Part shown: positions 10,855 to 23,600 of the stretch, piece by piece
How positions within the stretch are numbered: the stretch's first letter is position 1
How the letters are laid out: each line of letters opens with the position of its first letter
Assembly (NCBI RefSeq): GCF_018812025.1
Contig: NC_063061.1
Coordinates: 9,253,589 to 9,317,588, forward strand
Direction: 5' to 3'
DNA length: 64,000 nt
From: Megalobrama amblycephala
Lineage: Eukaryota; Chordata; Actinopteri; Cypriniformes; Xenocyprididae
Made by a program: the position numbers and the translations under genes
Notes under the pieces: model-generated
The model's database searches: none
What the model saw: the letters and a program-made list of their open reading frames with translations, nothing else
Told to the model about the DNA's origin: nothing

Positions 10855-11564
10855 TAGGACTGGGACGATACATCGATTCTCGATACAATGATTCTGGATC
10901 GATTCATAAATCGATTCTGAGCTTAGTTTTAACAGCAGATGGCGCTCTAGGCTAGTTTTTTTTTTTTTTTCCCACTTAATTGGGCTACTTTTACACTGTT
11001 GCCACGGGTTGTTTTTCTTGTACGTGGGTTGAAACGAACCCGAATAACATGATATTTAGCCCCTGAATAGCGAATTTTACCAGGGGAACCCTGCCAAAAA
11101 CGTGGATTTTACCCTCTGGAACTTGATTTTTACCGGGGGACCCCCTGAAACGCCATTGGGCTAGTTTTGAGTAGCAATTGGGTGGGTTTTGTTGAGAAAA
11201 CCTGGCAAACCTGCCACACACTCAAATGTTCACGAAGAAGGCGGCTGGAGAGCGCTCATGCGTTTGGCTGAGTCATATAGGTGGTTAAATATACTTGCAC
11301 CTCGGCTCAGAATGCTTTTATGATGCGAGATTAATGTAAACAGCCCACTGCGAACACCCTTGTAATTCGCTTCAACCTTTTCAAACTTTGTGACTGATTA
11401 TTTTAGTTTTAAGTGGTGTGTGTAAGAAATTGGAAGCAAGCAGAGTACCTACTATTAAAAACTAAACTCAGAATCGATTTGAGAGAGAATCGCGATACAT
11501 TCAGAAAATATCAGATTAGCTCCAGATTCTTTGTATCATGAATTAATGTACTGTCCCAGCCCTA
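10855..11564. mobile_element. hAT-like element with exact 8-bp duplication
   Basis: The ends TAGGACTGGGACGATACA and CTGTCCCAGCCCTA are inverted. The 8 bp GTATACAT stands directly outside both ends (10847-10854 and 11565-11572), the hAT signature. No transposase is present. A copy of the repeat seen at 56-295 is inserted at about 10968-11213. A fragment of this family is also at 7250-7282. Confidence 0.85.
10968..11213. repeat. Short DNA-transposon-like repeat, copy 2 (nested)
   Basis: Reverse-oriented, diverged copy of the repeat at 56-295, recognised by TTGGGCTACTTTTACAC and GTTTTGTTGAGAAAACCTGG. It splits the hAT-like element around it. Confidence 0.6.
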
Positions 11565-11572
11565 GTATACAT

Positions 11573-14181
11573 GCATGTAGTATAAACACAATTAGTACAC
11601 ACCACATCCACCATGTTGGCATTGTCATATGATCTACGACATCAGTTGCATGACTTCCTCACCATTTACGAATCCTCTCCAGTGGCCTCATGAAATAGTA
11701 AAGTGTCTTTCTATGCACATTTTAAAATCTCAGCAGCCACCCAGATATTTGTTTTTATGAATACTGCAAATTTGTATGTACTACTACGCATAATATTATC
11801 AGGGAAGTAGGCATATTCTGATGCAGGAACTGCATTACACTTTTCAGGGAAACCAACTTGAATGTCTTAAGCTGTCTTTTCACTGCACACAACATTTGAA
11901 TACATCTTAAGGAATTCGCCCTCTAGTGGCTGTTGCAGTTAACTTTTTGGAACTCCGCAAGCATTTACCCTCACCATGGTGGAACGAATAATGAACTACA
12001 AACGGTAAATAAATAGCTATGCATATACTGTAAGACAAAAGACCACCTGTACTTTTGAATAAAACGTATGGAGACAACATTAGTAAAGTATAAATATGAA
12101 ACAAATACTTATTTCCCCCTTTATCAATAAGAAAAAAAGTTAATGTAATGTTTTCTTCTTTTTTTTTTTTACAATGTCAAATGTTTTTGAATAATTTTAA
12201 TGCATATTGGATTGACTTGAATGCATCACATCTGGTCGACATGTGGCCTAGTTGTTGTGGAAATTAGTGACTTTCGGCCTGTTGGACAATATTTGTTGTG
12301 TGCAGTGCAAAGGTGGATTGACAGTTGACTAGGACAGGAGAAAGTATTCAAACATTGAAGAAAAAAAAAAAAAGACACACAGCATTACCTTTATATGTAA
12401 ACATTTGCTATGCTGACATCTATGTTGTCACCTCCTGTGGCTTCAAAGTTTTGTCCTTTTTATTTGAATTGTGTTGTATTTTTGTGAAAAATAATAATGT
12501 CAGAATGTAATAATTATCAGAAATCCCAAAGAAAGCTCTTCAAAATATGTTTAAGGGTGTATCCGAACAACATCCATAGAACATGCAATATTTATTTCAA
12601 GTATTTTCAAGTGTTCGGTGGGAGGTGTTCAGATCAAAAGACTATAGATATACAAAGACTGTTCATATGAATGGGGGAAACTGTTCACAATATGGCAGAA
12701 ATGGCCTTCTTTCATTCAATATATATGAGGCAGTTCATCAGTTTTTATTGGTGATTTCAAATATGAAATTTATTCGTAAGCTTGGATGAACAGCTTGGGA
12801 GAATTTGTTCTTTCCCCATTCAAAGAGATAGGAGTTGTACTTGCATGACTGAAATAGCTGCCCGAGAGACGTTTCAAAATGGCCGCCGAGTGAAATGACT
12901 TGCCTTAAAGGGACTTTGGTTCAGATGCACCCTTAACAAAGGTAGCAAACTTATCGTACAAATCCATTTGATGTAAAAACCTTTGTTTAAAAATCTTTAT
13001 TTTGCAAAGCTTTAAATGAAATGTTTTTAAACTTCACTTCAGATTACAGACCGACCGCACCGCATGCTCAGTTCTGCTGTGATGTTTTCCTGTGTTAATG
13101 CTAGTGCAATATTTTTGAAAACAAGCTTAAACTGCAGACTTGAAGATCTTGTATAGTCCTTTTAGGAGCTCAGAAGTGGAAGTAAAACCAATATATGGAA
13201 TATAATGAACATCTGATACATAATGTCACTTGTTGACTGATCATGAAGTGACATTTTAGTATCAGAAAACACAGGTAATAAGATGGGGAACTTAAGATAT
13301 ATGCATCTTTGTAATACACTTATGCCTACATCTAACGTAAATGTTTATAAAAGGGCACCAAATGGTTTCATATGAAGCTTAAAATATGCTACAAACATTA
13401 TGCATCTGTGTGACTGGTTATATCTTTTTTCTTTTTCTTTTTTTCCCCACAGATGTTTTATAGCAAATTATGTTAAATAGTGAGTTGGCTCCTAAAAACC
13501 ACAACGCATGATCTAATATTTAGAGTTGGTGTGGAAGTTGATCACTGGGAGCTACTGTAGATTTAGATTATCATACTCTGATTATCATACTCTAATCTAA
13601 TATACAGTATTAGATCCATTCTACACTTTATCTTGTGGGCTGGTAACCTCGCACTTGTGTTACTTTATCATGGTATTAATTTATGCTGCCAGTTATCAAC
13701 AGTAAATTCCAAAATTCTTTTTTGTAAACTTTATTTTCTAAGAAATTATTTTTGTATATTCTTTTTTTCTGACATAAGGGCACATTTTTGTTACACTTCA
13801 TGTAGAACTATGAGATTTTTTATACCTTGATTTACATGAGACGTCAGTGGTTCTTTTTGTTTGTGGTCACTAAATAAATCATATATGGATTAACATCTGT
13901 AATGATTGAAACCACGCTTTTGCTGCTCTCAAACTCATCTTTAAAGTAGGGACAGTCCCGGTTCTTGCCGTCCCAAGTAAAGGTCCCTGTTTTACAGCAT
14001 AGAAATACTGCAAAAATGCCTGACAAAAAGGGCACCACAACTACACAGATTACATAATATAACCTATCAGAAGAATATAACTTATCATCATCAATTATCA
14101 AAGACGACACTTATCAGGTTCAAGGTAGTCTCATGCTAACTACTCGTTAAATTAGGGTACATTTACATGACAACAATGTCC
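11573..14181. other. Low-repeat interval, possible distal trpc5 3' UTR
   Basis: About 2.6 kb with few recognisable elements, unlike its surroundings. AATAAA signals on the + strand occur at 12058 and 13873. No exon or RNA gene was found. A minus-strand 88-codon frame at 13844-14110 has a hydrophobic patch but no family match and is not called. Whether this is UTR or spacer cannot be told from sequence. Confidence 0.3.
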
Positions 14182-14189
14182 CTAAAAAC

Positions 14190-15222
14190 AGATGTAAAGA
14201 GTACCTGAAAACCATACTTGAGTAAAAGTACAGATACCTTACAGCGAAAATGACTCCATTACAAGTTATAAGTCACCAAATACAATACAATTTAAGTCTT
14301 AGAGTATCTGATTTGATAGCCTAATGGTTAGGAAGTCGGACTTGTAACCCAAAGTTCACAGGGTCGAGTCTCAGGAAATGTATGTGGTGGAGTGAATAAA
14401 CAGCACTCTCTTCCACTCTCATTAGCCACAACTGAGGTGCCCTTGATCAAGGCACCTAACCCCCCCAACCACTCCCATGCGCCGCAGCAAAAACGGCTGC
14501 CCACTGCTCCGGGTGTGTGTATGCACTGGAATGGGTGAAATGCAGAGCACAAATTCCAAGTATAGGACACCACACTTGGCTACTTTCACTTTAACAGTAT
14601 TTTACTCATACTTAATGTCGGCTCACAGATGCACTAGTCCTCAACTCCTAAAAGACATGCCAGTGAAAAACAAGAAACCGTTGATTTGGTAGGAGAGCAA
14701 TCGCTTATATTTTGTAAAATCAAAATAAATCTGAACACCTCAAAATTGAAATAAATCAGTGTTGAATTTATTTCTTAAACGTCTACAAACACAAATGTCA
14801 GATAAGCTGAAGTGCTCAAAAAGGGCATAAGCAGACCAATATCCTTCAAAAGGTCTCTTCAGTATGACGGATAAATAAAATAAAGTTAAGTCAAAGCCAA
14901 CTTGCCTCATGTCCTCATCTCACACGATTCACACTCGCATTCGTGTAAAGTAGCCTTGCTGACGAGTTTGGGTAAAGGCAAAAAGGCACAAGCTGGTACC
15001 TTCAATGCCCTGTAGATGGCGATATTGCTTTTGTAGAAGAAATAAACTGCTGCACAAAAAGTTAGGTGCCATGCAAAATGTAATGAATAACTGCATTACT
15101 CCTCACAAATGTATTGGAATAAAGAGTATTTTTATTCAAAAATGTAGTCGAGAGTAAAAGTTGCAAATATCTTTGATACTAAGTAGCAAAAATTGCATTT
15201 ACTCAAATACTTTACACCACTG
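14190..15222. mobile_element. hAT-like element with exact 8-bp duplication, carrying a SINE
   Basis: CTAAAAAC flanks both sides (14182-14189 and 15223-15230). The ends are related to CAGTGGTGTAAAGTACTTGAG, with ACTTTACACCACTG at the right. Copies with related ends are at 27797-29948 and 59115-62633. A SINE is inserted inside. No transposase frame is present. Confidence 0.8.
14315..14592 (+). mobile_element. tRNA-derived SINE (V-SINE type)
   Basis: The head has an A box (TAGCCTAATGGTTAG) and a degenerate B box (GGGTCGAGTCTC) of a tRNA-derived pol III promoter. The body has the conserved GATCAAGGCACCTAACCCCC and CTGCCCACTGCTCCGGGTGT blocks of fish V-SINEs, ending near ACTTGGCTACTTTCACTTT. The cloverleaf is not kept, so this is not a tRNA gene. 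Confidence 0.75.
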
Positions 15223-15533
15223 CTAAAAACAGAAATGTAGCCTATTGACAACAATGTCAAAATGATCCCCGTTGAACTACTGTATGTATTATGCATGCCA
15301 GCCAGGTAGTTGTCTTGGCAGTTTGCATACTTTATGCACTATTCCATGACGTTTTGTAGTATAAATGTTTTATTTATAGTGTGTTCACACTGAAAATTTT
15401 AAATAGAAAAAGTACATTTTAAATACCCAGATGATGCACTTAATTAAACCCGAAAAAAAAAAACAAAGCATGGAATTTTAGACACTTCATGCACTCAACT
15501 GTGTCGCAGCTTTAATTACGTAGTGAAGGGGCT

Positions 15534-15536
<3 letters not shown>

Positions 15537-15606
<70 letters not shown>
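15537..15606. repeat. (AT)n microsatellite
   Basis: About 70 bp of uninterrupted AT dinucleotides followed by a short CA-rich stretch. Confidence 0.95.
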
Positions 15607-15611
<5 letters not shown>

Positions 15612-15707
15612 CATATACACACACAACACACAGTTAAGTAAATTATGCACTTATATACAGTATGTACTTATGCATAGTGTATAGTGCTTCATTTGGAACA
15701 ACTTTAA

Positions 15708-17871
15708 AGGGGTGGTTCAATGCGATTTCACTAACTTTAGTTAGTGTGTAATGTTGCTGCTTGAGCATAAACAGTATCTGCAAAGTTACAGCGCTGAAAG
15801 TTCAATGCAAACGGAGATATTGTCTTTTAAAGTTATGGCAGTTTAATGCCTACAAAAACGACCGGTTTGGACTACAATGAGCTTCTTCCCGAAATTGGTG
15901 ACATCATAAACCCTGCAAAACACACCCCTGGGAACACGCAACAAAGTGGGCGAGGCCATGTGGCGCAGCATGTGGAAGCAGAAGAGTTGCATACACCGGA
16001 CGCGAGCGGCGCAACGTGTCAATAGATAACAGAACCCATTATAATAATAATCTGTGATATTTTCTACACTGGATGCGGTGTGGAAGACCGCTTCCAGAAT
16101 CTATACGAGTTCAGTGCTGGATTTGCACAAAGGCTTTTACTGAAAGATGGAGCAGTTCCCTCTTTAAAAGCAAAATCTGCTGTTTATTGGCTTCAAACTG
16201 TAAGTATGTTTTATTGTTTGTACATGTCTTTTAAACGTATAATTTTGTTGCTATTTTTTGGTTGCGTCAAGGACGTAAAACAAAGACCAATGAGTTTTTG
16301 CTTCGCTAGCCAGTTAGCTAAATTCTAGTGCATACTTCAACAAACGTCTTTGTTCATAGACAAACAGTTGTTCATGCTATAAAATAAATGCTACCTTTAC
16401 AAAAGGTATGTATTCGGCATGTATTCGGCTTCAGTAATGCTTTAATCAGGATAAAACCATATATTGAAAGCTAACAAACAGCAATGACACAAATACAAAA
16501 TGAAATACCATTCATAAACGTTCTTTAAAAGCTGTGCTTGCAGAGGTTCTGCTTGACCCTCTTCATCTGGGTCTGATTCGGGCTCACTTTGATACAGCAA
16601 TATAGACGCCATTATTTACATTTCCAACGAAGCCCAAGTAATCGGTAACAACTAATGGTAAGGGGCGTGGCGTTTCCGGACGCTTCAGCGAATCACGATA
16701 CACTGGGCCAGCTAACCAATCTGAGCCCATTGCGTATTTCCGAGGGAGTGGCTTCATAGAAGCAGGCAGTCAAATGAGCCGTTCAAATGACAATAGAAAC
16801 AGAGGTGTAGAATAAAGGTAAAATATATGAAAAATACAGCTTTTTAAAAAAAAAAACTAAGCATTAAAGGTGCCCTAGAATTAAAAATTGAATTTATCTT
16901 GGCATAGTTAAATAACAAGAGTTCAGTACATGGAAATGACATACAGTGAGTCTCAAACACAGTTGTTTCCTCCTTCTTATATAAATCTCATTTGTTTAAA
17001 AGACCTCCGAGGAACAGGCGAATCTCAACATAACACCGACTGTTACGTAACAGTCGGGGTGTACGCCCCCAATATTTGCATATGCCAGCCCATGATCAAG
17101 CATTACACAAGGGCAGCCAGTATTAACATCTGGATCTGTGCACAGCTGAATCATCAGACTAGGTTAGCAAGCAAGGACAACAGCAGGAAAATGGCAGATG
17201 GAGCAATAATAACTGACATGATCCATGATATTTTTAGTGATATTTGTAAATTGTCTTTACAAATGTTTTGTTAGCATGCTGCTAATGTACTGTTAAATGT
17301 GGTTAAACTTACCATCATTTCTTACTGTATTCACGGAGACAAGACTGTCGTTATTTTAATTTTTTAAACACTTGCAGTCTGTATAATTCATAAACAACTT
17401 CATTCTTTATAAATCTCTCCAACAGTGTAATGTTAGCTTTAGCCATGGAGCATAGTATCAAACTCATTCAGAATCAAATGTAAACATCCAAATAAATACC
17501 ATACTTGCGCGATTAGACATGCTGCATGATGAACACTTTGTAAAGAACAATTTTGAGGGTTATATTAACTGTGTGAACTTTATGCTGTTAAAGGCAAGCG
17601 CGAAGCTCCGTGGGCGGGGAGCGTGAGCATTTAAAGGGGCCGCAGCCTAAATCGGCTCATATTTAATGATGCCCCAAAATAAGCAGTTAAAATTAATAAT
17701 AAAAAAAAAAAATTTATGGGGTATTTTGAGCTGAAGCTTCAGACACATTCAGGGGATACCTTAGACTTATATTACATCTTTTAAAAAGACGTTCTACGGC
17801 ACCTTTAAGACATGTTAAACTGCGCCCCAAAAACACAATCAAGCCTAGAAAAAACCCACTGAACCACCCCT
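15708..17871. mobile_element. TTAA-flanked DNA element with a nested insertion
   Basis: The ends AGGGGTGGTTCA and TGAACCACCCCT are exact complements, each bordered by TTAA (15704-15707 and 17872-17875). The interior has a remnant frame at 16080-16328 (EFSAGFAQRLLLKDGAVPSL). A related stretch (CAGCGCTGGATTTGCACAAA) lies at 33318-33337, so the two elements are relatives. A second TTAA element is nested at 16868-17804. Confidence 0.8.
16868..17804. mobile_element. TTAA element, copy 1 of a matched pair
   Basis: The ends AGGTGCCCTAGAA and TTCTACGGCACCT are bordered by TTAA at both sides. The interior matches 52354-53310 over nearly its whole length, including CAAGAGTTCAGTACATGGAA near 16916. The 114-codon frame at 16930-17274 has no family match and is treated as chance. 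Confidence 0.8.
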
Positions 17872-18049
17872 TTAAAGAAACACTGTCTATAGACTGAACA
17901 CGACATCACTGTTTTTTGTAGTAGCACAAGTTGCCAATTAAAGCAATAGCATAATTATTAAACATCCAGAAAAGTCCATATTACATGCTATTAATTGCAA
18001 AAAATCCTTAACGCAGCTTTAAAGATGTACACACAGCCATTTCAAAGTT

Positions 18050-18424
18050 TGGGGACCGTAAGATTTTTGTTTTTGAAAGTTTCTTATGCTCACCAAGGCT
18101 ACATTTGTTTGATCTATACTGTAATTTTAAATTTATTCCAGTGATGGCAAAGCTGAATTTTCAGCATTATTACTCCAGTCTTCAGTCACATGAGGTTTCA
18201 GAAATCAATAGGTGTGTTCGACTTTATACCGCGCTGCACAGACCGATAGGTGTGTGACATCAAAGTACCAGGAGAGTGATTTGAAAGCATACGGCTCCAT
18301 CTGCTCTCCCAGTACTTCAGTATCACAGACCAATTGGTCTGTGCAGCATCACATCAAGTCGAACACTCACCTAATCTAATATGCTGATTTGCTGCGCAAG
18401 AAACATTTCTTCTTTGTCAGGATA
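18050..18424. repeat. Partial mariner-type MITE with a nested inverted repeat
   Basis: GCTCACCAAGGCTACATTTG and the following block match the palindrome at 62771-63692. A short element with ends AGGTGTGTTCGACTT and AAGTCGAACACTCACCT is inserted at about 18210-18372. Confidence 0.6.
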
Positions 18425-18967
18425 AGGGTTGTCAAAAGCACCGACTTCAGTACCGGGTCGGTACTGAAATGTTATTTAAAAAAAAACAAAAAAAAAAAAC
18501 AATTCCCCCTAACATTTTGAGCTCTGTTGAGCAGATTCTTAAACACCTCTGATTGGCCGTTGTATTCACACGCTCAACAGATAGGTCTGTGATTGGCTAC
18601 AATAATCAATGCTTCAAAAACATGTTGTAAACCTTTGTTAAATTGTTGACGCTCTTCACCGAGTGCTTACACAGATACACACAGGAGCATTTGACAGCAG
18701 GCGTCTATCAGCGGATCTGTCTATCAGCAGATATTATTAGGGATCCGCTGATAGACGCCTTTAAACGCTCCAGTGTAAAGTAGGGATATATTGTGACATT
18801 GATTGGCCATTGTGTTCACATGCTCAACAGATATGTCTGTGATTGGCTACAATGTTGTCAGAGGTTTTATGAATCCACTCAACAGCGCTAAAAATTCTAG
18901 GGGGAAATGCTGGTATCATCACATTTTTAAAGTTTCAGTACAGACGTCAGTACTTCTGACAACCCTA
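18425..18967. mobile_element. Non-autonomous hAT-like element
   Basis: The ends AGGGTTGTCAAAAGCACCGA and CTTCTGACAACCCT are inverted. The body contains the inner inverted pair CAGGCGTCTATCAGCGGATC (18699) and GGATCCGCTGATAGACGCCT (18741). Rearranged relatives are at 28210-28665 and 29525-29575. The flanking duplication is degenerate. Confidence 0.6.
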
Positions 18968-19192
18968 GTCATGAAAGTAAAAAAAAAAAAAAAAAAAAAA
19001 AAATTGAAATCCACTTTCTATCTAACAATGTAAAAGTCAGTTTGTCAAATAAAAATATTAATTTCTTTCAAATAATAATAAAAAACAGTGTACAGTAGTG
19101 TAGCAGTGTGTGCTTACATAAATTTGATTTCATTTTTCAGTTCAACTTGTAGCCTTAAAATGGATTTAGAAACAACTTGATTTAGTTTCTTT

Positions 19193-19618
19193 TTTATTTG
19201 TGCAGCTATAATAAGTGATTTTTTTTTTTTTTTTTTTTTTACATAGAAAAAACAACAGACAATGGCTTCCCAAGGCTTGAACTCCTGGTGTGTTGCTAAA
19301 CGACTACATTCTGGAAGTGTGCAAACATTTGTAAAAACAAATGAGAAGAGAATTCTAATTACATTTAGAATCGAGTCACCTTTTAAAATCCACAAATAAT
19401 TGGGGGGAAAAATCCAATATATTCTTATTAAATTGGAGTGAAATGATGGTTTGATAGAGAATGTGCGGGGTGGTAAAAGCACATCTACTCCGTCCTGCCT
19501 TTCTATTCATGTACCGAGTAACACTGCAGGATCCCTGAATAACCATTCGTCTGTGAAAACAATACAGAACTAACAACTGAACGACATAAACGAGAACATT
19601 TCTGGTGGTTAGCGATAC
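19193..19618 (-). other. alg13: alg13 3' UTR with candidate polyadenylation signal
   Basis: The stretch after the alg13 stop (19619) contains a T-rich run and the only AATAAA I find on the minus strand, at 19198-19193. That would give a 3' UTR of about 0.4 kb. Confidence 0.45.
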
Positions 19619-19902
19619 TTAGACAAACTGTGAGTGTGACAGATGGGTGGGGTGGGTCTGGGTGGTGATGTAGTTGACGGGGGAGTGCGGGGAAGAGGGG
19701 CAGTATGTGGCGTGGTGGATGCGGGGGTGCGGGCCAGCACCGGGAGTCCAGGGCGTGAGGTAGTGATACGTTGTGGAAAGCACAGGCACGTAGGGCTCGT
19801 AGCCGGGGTGAAGGGGCGGCTGGCCGCACTGCTCCTGCACCAGGGGGTAGAACACCGTACCGGGGACCACGGTGGGAGGGGTTTCCATAGCCAGAGTGGT
19901 GC
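19619..19902 (-). CDS. alg13: alg13 last coding exon
   Basis: This exon encodes the last 93 residues plus stop in phase with 20028-20211. It includes [20 protein letters not shown] and a Tyr/Pro/His-rich end. The mammalian ALG13 C-terminus has the same kind of VYYPV...YGQPPLPG stretch, the strongest evidence that the gene is ALG13 and not its relative OTUD4. The acceptor is TCCTCAG before 19902. Confidence 0.9.
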
Positions 19903-20445
19903 CTGAGGAGAGGAGGGCATGGGTGTGAGTTTACAGTGTAGAACAGACTGTTTGACAAGCTCAAGGCGGATGTGCCAGCTGAGAGTGTGGAGGTTTGCGG
20001 TGGTAATGACAGAGGAGGGATGCTGACCGTTGCTGGGCACGTCTCCTTGTGGATGGGGGCACGTGCGGACAGGATCGGGGTAGGCCTGGGGAACTGTGTG
20101 GTCAGCGGCAGGAACGGCGCTCGGGTACGGCTGATACTGAGCGTCTGCGGCCGGCTGCTGATACACTTGCTGCATGTGCACCATAGAGTGCCAGTAACTC
20201 TGCTGATACCACTGGAAGAAATACAAAAACACTGGTGTGTCACATATAAAGCAATTTAAGTACAAGTTGCATTATTCTGCTGATCAGTGTTATTTTAGTA
20301 TTATTTATACACTAATATAGATTTTATTATTTTTTGAATCACCTTATTTGAATTTTAGCTTAAGTTTTTGTAAATTTGTGATCTACTTGTGTGATCTACT
20401 TTTGTGATTTTGTTATAATATTACCATTTAGGTTTATTCCCCCCC

Positions 20446-20498
<53 letters not shown>

Positions 20499-20636
20499 TT
20501 TTTTGTACTTTGTATTTTTGTCTTGTTTCCAGTTCAAATATCTAAACATTTTTAATTAAGGATGCATTTACTAGATAAGTAAAACAACAAGATGCATCTT
20601 GTATTCTGGAGAAAAAAAAAAAAAAAAAAAAAAAAA

Positions 20637-20689
<53 letters not shown>

Positions 20690-23600
20690 CTGCCAATAGG
20701 GTAAGAAAAATCTAATTAAAATGGAAACAAGATTTAGTAACACTGTACAATAAGATTGATTAGTTAAACTAATAATGAACTGCACTTCTACAGCATTTAT
20801 TATTCTTTAATTTTAACATTTACTAACACATTAAAATCAAGGGTTGTACTGTATTTAACATTAGTTAATGAATTGAACTAACATGAACAAACTATGAACA
20901 GCTGTATTTTTATTAACTAACTTTAACAAAGATGAACAAATACTGTAAGAAATGTATTGCTCATGGTTAGTTCATGTTAATTAATACATTAATGTTAACA
21001 AGTGAACCTTATTGTAAAGTGTTACCGATTATTTTTATTAAAGATACTGTTGCAGAAAACGGCATCTGTCGGTCTCTATATTTAAGCAGCATATACACAT
21101 TTTACTGAAACAGATTGTTTCACAAACCCATACACACTTTTTTCCATAATGAAAATGAACTCAATATGCTATTGCATTAACTGCAGTAAAACAAATGCTA
21201 TCGCTGTTATTTTAAACTTCTTAAATTACTTTTTTCTATTTTAATTTAATGATATGACAGCAGAACATCAAAACACATTTCACAGTGCAAATATTAGTGC
21301 AAAGTAAATGAGTTGTGCATATTACAGAATATTACAGTGTTGCCTGTTGTCCTCGTCTTTACATCACGAAAATATATTTACTTTCGGGGGCGAAACTTAT
21401 CAATATTGGGCTTCTTTCTGGCCTAGCCTTACCCCAGGCATGTTCACCAAGTGCATGGACGCTGCTCTGGCTCCCTTGTGACTCCAGGGCATCCGTGCAC
21501 TGAATTACTGGCTCATTCTAGCGCAGTCGGAGAAGTTAGCGGCTCACTCAAACTCCAAGAAAAGTGTTCTTTCTCCCAAACAGAGAACCACTTTTCTAGG
21601 GGTAGTGTGGGATATATTGAATATGATGTCTCCTGCACTTGTAATTTCAATCCTGAACACTGTAAAAAGCATCAGGTTAGGTCTGGATCACAAATTCAGA
21701 AACTCTCAGGTCTCATGGCTGCAGCAGCACACGTTATTCCCTTGGGTCTGCTCAACATGAGGCCGCTTCAATTCTGGCTCAAAAGCAAAAGGTTTTCATC
21801 CCTGCAATCATCCCTGCGGGGCGCAAGAGTCACGAGACCAGGGTTACGTGCTCTATGATTTGAGTTCCTCTACAGAGGTCTGGCTTTAGGTGTGTTGCCG
21901 TTGCAAAGCTCTCATGACAGACGCCTCTCTCAGGCACAGGTGCTCGGGGTGACCGGACCCTCATCTCTTCTTAGCACATGTCACAATGATGTTAAACCAA
22001 TTTGTTCTTCAATTTCACTAGAAGTATTTTCAGGGTTTCTGCAGGTTTTATGGTAGGTAAATTTAAGACCTTTTTAAGACCAATTAAAGAAAACGTAAGG
22101 AATAAATCGAAGGGAACACAACACTTCAATATGTTCTCTAAATGTACATGTCTAGGAAACACTTCAAAGCTTGAAAATACATTTTCCAACAGATTTCCAT
22201 TACTTTAATTTTACAAAAAAAAATAGCTTAAAGGGTTAAAAATGAAATTTATCATTAATTACTCACCCTCATGTCGTACCAAACCCGCAAGACCTTCGTT
22301 CATGTTCGGAATACAAATTAAGATATTTTTTGATGAAATTCGAGGGTAACGAATTTCCCGAGGGTAAACGCATTATCAATTTATATTTTGAAATACATTA
22401 AAGGATTGTTAGGCTGCATAAATTAGGTCAGCCGGAACCGGGAACACTTCCTATAACACTAGATGTACTCGTTACATCAGAAGAATGGCATCTAATATTA
22501 GTCTCTCTGTTTATCCCGAGGTTTACCGTAGTCAGCCGTATCCAGGTGAGATCGAGGACCTGCGCCTTGACACGACCACAATGCAGCCATGAAGTGTCAG
22601 AAGAGATTGAGTCAACTAGATCAACCACTGCGAAGGCCTCATCGACACGACAGCTAGTGGCACAGTTCCTCAACTGGATGGAACTGGAATAAATACTTTG
22701 ACTGTTGCGATCCCATCGGACTTACGATAGCTGTCTGAATCATAACGAAGCACTGTTGGCCAGAGGAGAACTGGCCCCCCCGACTAAGCCTGGTTTCTCC
22801 CAAGGTTTTTTTTTTCTCCATTTTTAACACCCGTTTGCCACCTGATGTCACCTGTTGGAGTTTGGGTTCCTTGCCGCTGTTGCCTTTGGCTTTGCTTAGT
22901 TGGGGACACTTGACATTTGATATTCAACAGTGTTTTGATCTGCCTGCATTGACACCATTGTATGCGAACTGAACTGAGCTGGATGATGACAACATCACTG
23001 TTTACTCCAGTGCTGATATATAGATAAATTAACTACATTAATAACTATTGATTCTTAAATTAGAATGAATCAATACTGAATTTACTTAAGATGGATATTG
23101 ACACCATTTTCTTCTAGAGCTGCTGTGCAGCCAAAATTATTTACCAGTTATCACAGTAAAGCTGCTTTGACACAATCTACATTGTAAAAAGCAGCTTTAC
23201 AGTGATAACTGGTATATAAAATTAATATTATGAAGCGACGAGAATACTTTTTGTGCACAAAAAAAAAAAAAAAAAAGAACGACTTTATTCAACAGATTCT
23301 TGTGTCCTCTGTCATACTGCTACACTATTTTCGTTGCAGAGCTTCAGTGTTTATGTCTGAACAAAGTCTTGAAAACAAGACTTAATTTCTTAATTTTGCA
23401 TTGATCCTATGAAATGTTAATGGTTACATTTTATTAGTCAAAAAGCAAAATCATGAAACATACAATTTAACAGCAATCTATTAAAAGTTTAACAAAATAT
23501 ACATTTTTAGGGCCCTATGAAATACATTTTATTTTTCTTAAATTCCATTTTATTTTTTCCAAATTCTGTTTTTCGTTTTTTGGGTGAACTATTTACTCAC

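Noticed and set aside
13844..14110. 88-codon minus-strand frame with a hydrophobic stretch
   Set aside because: No family match, no splice support and composition like the surrounding AT-rich DNA.
14315..14390. tRNA gene
   Set aside because: A and B boxes are present but the cloverleaf is not, and a V-SINE body follows; it is a SINE head.
16930..17274. 114-codon frame that also lies in the second copy of the element
   Set aside because: It is part of a non-autonomous TTAA element. Similarity between copies is explained by recent common origin, and no protein family is recognised.
19609..20265. Long minus-strand frames of 218 and 246 codons
   Set aside because: They run through the intron between 19902 and 20028 and mix frames; only the exon parts 20028-20211 and 19619-19902 are coding.
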